From: JANXXV01 sp038230275
GTDB lineage: Bacteria > Acidobacteriota > Terriglobia > Bryobacterales > Bryobacteraceae
NCBI GenBank assembly: GCA_038230275.1
Contig: JBBRNO010000054.1
Location: forward strand, 1-36,857
Direction of reading: 5' to 3'
Length of the DNA stretch: 36,857 bases
In this document: positions 33,041-36,857 of the stretch, in pieces
How positions within the stretch are numbered: the first letter of the stretch is position 1
How the letters are laid out: each line of letters begins with the position of its first letter
Made by a program: the position numbers and the translations under genes
The notes under the pieces: generated by a model
The model's database searches: none
Seen by the model: only the letters and a program-made list of their open reading frames with translations
Told to the model about the DNA's origin: nothing

Positions 33041-34721
33041 ACTTCTGCTGCAGCCTTTGAATTTCGGCAGTGATGACCTTGGTGAACATATCGACGAATG
33101 TGCGACCGCTTTTCAACAAGTTATCTTTTGTCATGTAGTCGATTTCGATATCCGGCCTCACTCCCACGTTCTCAATCAACGCGGTCGCCGGAAAGTCAGA
33201 CGTAACCACCGGGGCCCGGCGCAGCAGCATCGAAGTCGTCGCCGAAGTGGTCGCCTCGCCGTAAACTCCGGCTGAAAACTCGTTGATACTCCCTCCGCCT
33301 CCGGCCGTCCGCCAGCCCACTACCGGCCCTCGCTTCGCGTCCTGGAAGAGCGCCGCAAAAATGTCCCCGGCCGAGGTGGTAAACTCATCCGTCAGCAGAA
33401 TGGCAGGTTTGGTATAAGCAATGGAGTTGCCGTCGCTATCGGTCGCCGGATCCCGTTCAAAACGATACGTACAAAGCGGCAGCGGTCCGGTCATGCCGCG
33501 ATTTTCCGCGTTTGCCGTCTCCATCTCTTTTAAGTAGGCTGCCAGCAGATCCAGCCGCCATTGCGGAATGCCGAATTGCGGATCGCTTTCGAGTTCCAGT
33601 TCATCGCTGAAGAGGTTCAACCACGACAGCGTCGGTCGGATTGCAATCCCAATCGACTGAAACTGGTAGGGAATCAGACGGCGCAACAGGTTTTCTCCGT
33701 AGCATCCGAATCCGCCGGGGTTGCGCATCACGTCAATCACCAGTCCATCGGTGTTCGCCTGAAAGTACTTGATCTCCCGTTCAAAGTACGGGTAGATCAG
33801 GCTCAAATCCGCCTCAGCCGCCGGCTCAAAATCCGGAATGCGGATGAAGCCGATATTCAAAGCGCCCGACTTGAACGTGCCCGAAAAGAAGACCCCATTC
33901 CGCCGGTTGACGAAATTCGTGGGCATGCGGAAGACCGGCGACGGATCGCCAAATCCCTTCAAATTCAGAATATGGTTGGTGCGATGACGGTCGAGCAGCG
34001 CCAGCGGGTCCCTGGTCGGCTCAAAGTGGGCCGACTTAACTCCTGTAGACTTCGGTGTGGGAACCGGACCGTTCGACAGCAGCGGCCGGCCTGTTTTGAC
34101 CCAGGGCACCTTGTAGTTCTCCAGCGTTCCATCCTGCCGCCGCACCACGATTGCGGCACGCTCTCCCACTTCCACCGCGCGAGGGTACACAATCTGGTCC
34201 CGCACGGTTACCGAAAACGCCGAGTAACGCTTGGTGGATCGTGCGTTTCCAAACGCCAGGAATCGGGATGCATCCCTGATGATGTCGTCGGACGCGATGC
34301 CGTCCACCGAGACCAACTCGTCTCCAATATCGAACGGGAAATCTTCCACGGCGAGCGCATCCCGGTCCACCTCATCGATCAGAACCTTTCCATCGTAAAT
34401 ATCCACCCGAAAGCCGAGATCGGCTCGAAAGTTTGACGGCAGCAGGAAGGTGGAATGTACGTCGTTCAACGAGGCCACGTACTCGGCGCAGATTTCATAA
34501 AACGCCAGATCGCCTTTAGATTTTGCAATGCGTTCGAGCCAGGACTGGATGTCGTACAGATCGAAGTGGATCACATCGCGCTTCCAGCCATACAACGCGT
34601 AGTTCTTGGCGTAAACCCCAGCCAGAATTTGAAAGTCGAGCGCCTTCTGCCCGGCGGAAAGCTCCGCGAATAGTCCGGATGCCGAAGCTAGCAGCAGGCA
34701 GGCGGTCAGTATGATTTTCAT
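33039..34721 (-). CDS. S41-family C-terminal processing peptidase
   Basis: A 560-residue exported protease. Residues 1-19 are a signal peptide (KIILTACLLLASASGLFA). A PDZ-like region lies at about 100-180 (DIGDELVSVDG). The S41 catalytic domain contains TDGLVIDVMRNPGG, and the nucleophile Ser450 in TTSAGDIF, near TAGGGGS. Such enzymes degrade or process envelope proteins. The general-base lysine was not identified. It lies 30 nt upstream of hrcA on the same strand, so it is probably co-transcribed with the chaperone genes, which would link envelope proteolysis with heat shock. Confidence 0.85.
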   Translation of the reverse strand: MKIILTACLLLASASGLFAELSAGQKALDFQILAGVYAKNYALYGWKRDVIHFDLYDIQSWLERIAKSKGDLAFYEICAEYVASLNDVHSTFLLPSNFRADLGFRVDIYDGKVLIDEVDRDALAVEDFPFDIGDELVSVDGIASDDIIRDASRFLAFGNARSTKRYSAFSVTVRDQIVYPRAVEVGERAAIVVRRQDGTLENYKVPWVKTGRPLLSNGPVPTPKSTGVKSAHFEPTRDPLALLDRHRTNHILNLKGFGDPSPVFRMPTNFVNRRNGVFFSGTFKSGALNIGFIRIPDFEPAAEADLSLIYPYFEREIKYFQANTDGLVIDVMRNPGGFGCYGENLLRRLIPYQFQSIGIAIRPTLSWLNLFSDELELESDPQFGIPQWRLDLLAAYLKEMETANAENRGMTGPLPLCTYRFERDPATDSDGNSIAYTKPAILLTDEFTTSAGDIFAALFQDAKRGPVVGWRTAGGGGSINEFSAGVYGEATTSATTSMLLRRAPVVTSDFPATALIENVGVRPDIEIDYMTKDNLLKSGRTFVDMFTKVITAEIQRLQQK

Positions 34722-35008
34722 GAATCCTCGTTCCCGGTTTGGTACGCAGATCGCTGCGTTCTATAGTTACTTGTACCATCAAGGCTGGATGGAAGATTGC
34801 CCTACGCGGGATTTACCCGACGCCGAGCGAGGTCATTCGCGCAGCTCTTCGGCTGCTCCTGGGAGGGCGGTCACACGCGCGAATCCCACACCCTGGAAGC
34901 CGGAACCCGCCGCGACGAGTCCGAATCAGGATTTCGCGGAAGAAGCCTGACCCAATCCATTGAGAACGCGCACTCGCTGAACTCCTTGCAGAGACTTTCA
35001 GCCAATAC
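34722..35008. other. divergent intergenic region, S41 peptidase and dnaK
   Basis: No convincing gene is seen in this region of about 290 bp. Near the S41 start lies a palindrome ACGCAG-ATCG-CTGCGT (34744-34759) inside a wider repeat TGGTAC (34740-34745) and GTACCA (34773-34778), a possible operator of the peptidase-hrcA-grpE-dnaJ unit. No CIRCE element is present. Confidence 0.5.
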
Positions 35009-35037
35009 TTGACAATAAGACACTAAGCTTTGATAAT
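35009..35037 (+). promoter_or_regulatory. sigma-70 promoter of dnaK
   Basis: TTGACA (35009-35014) and GATAAT (35032-35037) are separated by 17 bp, about 80 bp upstream of dnaK. It is a near-consensus housekeeping promoter. No CIRCE operator overlaps it. Confidence 0.75.
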
Positions 35038-35114
35038 AAGGAAGGGCTTAAGTTACCGCCTGATCGGCGAGCCCAATAGTTTGCAGCAATTTTGTTCTGG
35101 AGGATACACACATC

Positions 35115-36857
35115 ATGAGCAAGATCATCGGAATCGATCTTGGAACTACCAACTCTGTCGTCGCCGTGATGGAAGGCGGCCAACCGGTTGTCATACCGAA
35201 CCAGGAAGGCGGCCGCACGACGCCTTCCGTCGTCGCATTCACCAAGAGCGGTGAGCGCCTGGTGGGACAGGTGGCCAAGCGCCAGTCTGTGACCAACCCT
35301 GAAAACACGATCTACTCGATTAAGCGTTTTATGGGCCGGCGCTTCGACGAGGTCAGCGAAGAGATGAAGCTGATGCCATACAAGGTGGTTCCTGGCGACA
35401 ACCGGGACGCTCGTGTGGACATCTCGGGCAAAAAGAATTCCCCGCCTGAGATCTCGGCCATGATCCTTACCAAGTTGAAGGAAGCGGCGGAAGCGTATCT
35501 GGGCGAAAAGGTTTCCAAGGCCGTCATCACCGTACCGGCTTACTTCAACGACGCGCAGCGTCAGGCAACCAAAGATGCCGGGCAGGTTGCCGGTCTGGAA
35601 GTGATGCGCATCATCAACGAACCGACGGCGGCGGCACTGGCCTACGGTCTGGACAAGAAGAAGGACGAAACCATCGCGGTGTTCGATTTCGGCGGCGGTA
35701 CGTTCGATATTTCGATTCTGGAAGTCGGCGACGGCGTGGTGGAAGTGAAGTCCACCAACGGCGATACGCACTTGGGCGGTGACAACATCGACCAGCGGCT
35801 GATCGATTGGATCATTCAGGAATTCAAGAAAGAGCATGGCGTGGATCTTTCGCGCGATCAGATGGCGTTGCAGCGGCTGAAGGAAGCGTCGGAGAAGGCC
35901 AAGATTGAGCTGTCGACGCTGCTTGAGACGGAAATCAACCTGCCATTCATCACCGCCGATGCCTCCGGTCCAAAGCATCTGTTGCTGAAGATTACGCGGG
36001 CGAAGTTTCAGGATATGATATCCGACATTCTGGACCGCATTATGGGACCTTGCAAACAGGCCATGTCCGATGCCGGTGTCACTCCGCAACAGATTGACGA
36101 AGTGGTGCTGGTGGGCGGTTCCACACGCATGCCGAAGGTGCAGGAGATGGTGCGTAATCTTTTCGGCAAAGAGCCGAACAAGAGCGTGAACCCGGATGAA
36201 GTGGTTGCGATCGGCGCGGCGGTGCAGGGCGGCGTGTTGGGCGGCGAAGTGAAAGACGTGCTGCTGTTAGACGTAACGCCGCTGTCGCTGGGCATTGAAA
36301 CGCTGGGTGGCGTGTTCACCAAGCTGATTGAGCGCAACACGACGATTCCTACACGCAAGGGCGAGACGTTCTCTACTGCCGGCGACAATCAGTCTTCGGT
36401 GGAGATCAAGGTCTACCAGGGTGAGCGTTCCATGGCGCAGCATAACCGGTTGCTGGGCGTGTTCCAGCTTGGCAATATCCCGCCGGCCGCGCGCGGCATT
36501 CCGCAGATCGAGGTGACATTCGACATTGACGCCAACGGCATTCTGAATGTGACCGCGAAAGACAAGGCGACCAACAACGAACAGAAGATCACCATCACTT
36601 CCTCTTCCGGCTTGAGCAAGGACGAAGTGGAGAAGATGGCGCGCGATGCGGAATCGAACTCGGCCGAGGACCGGCGCAAGAAGGAAGAGATCGAAGCCAG
36701 AAACCGCGCGGACGCGATGATCTACAACATCGAGAAGATGTTAAAAGAGCATCGCGACAAGATCAGCGAGGCCGATGCCAAGAGCGTTGAGGAATCCATT
36801 GAGGAGACCAAGAAAGCGGTGGCAGCCGGTAACTCCGAGCAGATCACGGCGGCAACA
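35115..36857 (+). CDS. dnaK: chaperone DnaK (3' end outside the window)
   Basis: The first 581 codons are visible and open to the last base. The ATPase domain shows GIDLGTTNS at 6-14, IINEPTAAALAYG, DFGGGTFDISIL and VGGSTRMP. The interdomain linker VLLLDVTPLSLGIETLGG leads into the substrate-binding domain and the start of the lid. A normal DnaK has about 620-640 residues, so only the C-terminal tail is missing. GGAGG (35099-35103) lies 11 nt upstream of ATG 35115. It acts with GrpE and DnaJ, whose genes lie divergently to the left. Confidence 0.98.
   Translation, partial: MSKIIGIDLGTTNSVVAVMEGGQPVVIPNQEGGRTTPSVVAFTKSGERLVGQVAKRQSVTNPENTIYSIKRFMGRRFDEVSEEMKLMPYKVVPGDNRDARVDISGKKNSPPEISAMILTKLKEAAEAYLGEKVSKAVITVPAYFNDAQRQATKDAGQVAGLEVMRIINEPTAAALAYGLDKKKDETIAVFDFGGGTFDISILEVGDGVVEVKSTNGDTHLGGDNIDQRLIDWIIQEFKKEHGVDLSRDQMALQRLKEASEKAKIELSTLLETEINLPFITADASGPKHLLLKITRAKFQDMISDILDRIMGPCKQAMSDAGVTPQQIDEVVLVGGSTRMPKVQEMVRNLFGKEPNKSVNPDEVVAIGAAVQGGVLGGEVKDVLLLDVTPLSLGIETLGGVFTKLIERNTTIPTRKGETFSTAGDNQSSVEIKVYQGERSMAQHNRLLGVFQLGNIPPAARGIPQIEVTFDIDANGILNVTAKDKATNNEQKITITSSSGLSKDEVEKMARDAESNSAEDRRKKEEIEARNRADAMIYNIEKMLKEHRDKISEADAKSVEESIEETKKAVAAGNSEQITAAT

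Noticed and set aside
33561..34436. 291-codon plus-strand frame opposite the S41 peptidase
   Set aside because: It overlaps the conserved catalytic region of the peptidase and shows no domain.
34722..35000. Plus-strand ORF of 79 codons between the S41 peptidase and dnaK
   Set aside because: No ribosome binding site, no recognised motif, and it overlaps likely regulatory DNA.
35009..35114. CIRCE element before dnaK
   Set aside because: GCACTC occurs near 34969 but no matching GAGTGC follows at the required spacing.
34998..36089. 363-codon open frame on the minus strand opposite dnaK
   Set aside because: It is a codon-bias shadow of dnaK, with repetitive basic and Gln/His-rich composition and no known fold; dnaK itself is unmistakable.
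1..36857. CRISPR array, tRNA, rRNA or riboswitch
   Set aside because: No regularly spaced repeats, cloverleaf or conserved riboswitch core was recognised by eye; a covariance-model search would be decisive.

Overview
The window reads as chromosomal DNA of a free-living acidobacterium, most likely of the Bryobacterales/Solibacter type. The grounds are a GC-rich base composition, a large Oar-type TonB-dependent receptor with an N-terminal carboxypeptidase-regulatory domain, a DUF1501 relic, acidobacterial-type hypothetical proteins and REP-like palindromes. This placement is an inference from gene content; no rRNA or tRNA gene was seen.

Layout. 1-1231: two divergent TPR proteins whose starts overlap. 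1327-2283: an orphan membrane protein with a beta-rich C-terminus. 2342-6308: an Oar-type receptor preceded by a truncated copy of its own N-terminus. 6348-8873: a short relic ORF, then a secreted metallo-beta-lactamase-fold protein divergent from a pentaheme cytochrome, their start codons sharing one CATG. 8891-10237: a zinc-ribbon membrane protein and a frameshifted AraC/GyrI-like regulator. 10238-12910: a lower-GC accessory patch with a 124-bp palindromic element, an IS1-type transposase relic and a complete DarT-DarG toxin-antitoxin pair. 12919-15317: an arginine operon (argC, argB, GNAT N-acetylglutamate synthase) behind an ARG-box-like operator. 15432-16500: a molybdopterin-binding protein ending in a clear terminator. 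16563-19947: a tight operon of an enolase-superfamily enzyme, a NodB-type deacetylase, an acyl carrier protein and a ketoacyl synthase. 19925-21771: a LytS/LytTR two-component pair. 21902-24813: an MFS transporter, a perfect 28-bp inverted repeat and an APC permease. 24819-28548: a beta-propeller protein, a DUF4440 lipoprotein, a monoheme cytochrome coupled to an outer-membrane barrel, and a zinc-finger protein. 28852-30036: a broken DUF1501 gene. 30315-36857: the heat-shock region, with S41 peptidase-hrcA-grpE-dnaJ on the minus strand and dnaK on the plus strand, running off the window end.

The clearest functional units are arginine biosynthesis, the chaperone set with its repressor, the DarTG pair, and the deacetylase/ACP/ketoacyl-synthase operon, which has the same three protein types as rhizobial NodB, NodF and NodE. 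No CRISPR array, complete transposon or prophage was seen. The most unusual observations are the three CCGATGAA repeats at 20-21 bp spacing between the LytS-type kinase and the MFS gene, the NodB/NodF/NodE-like trio, the DarTG patch with possible degenerate flanking repeats, and several genes in decay.
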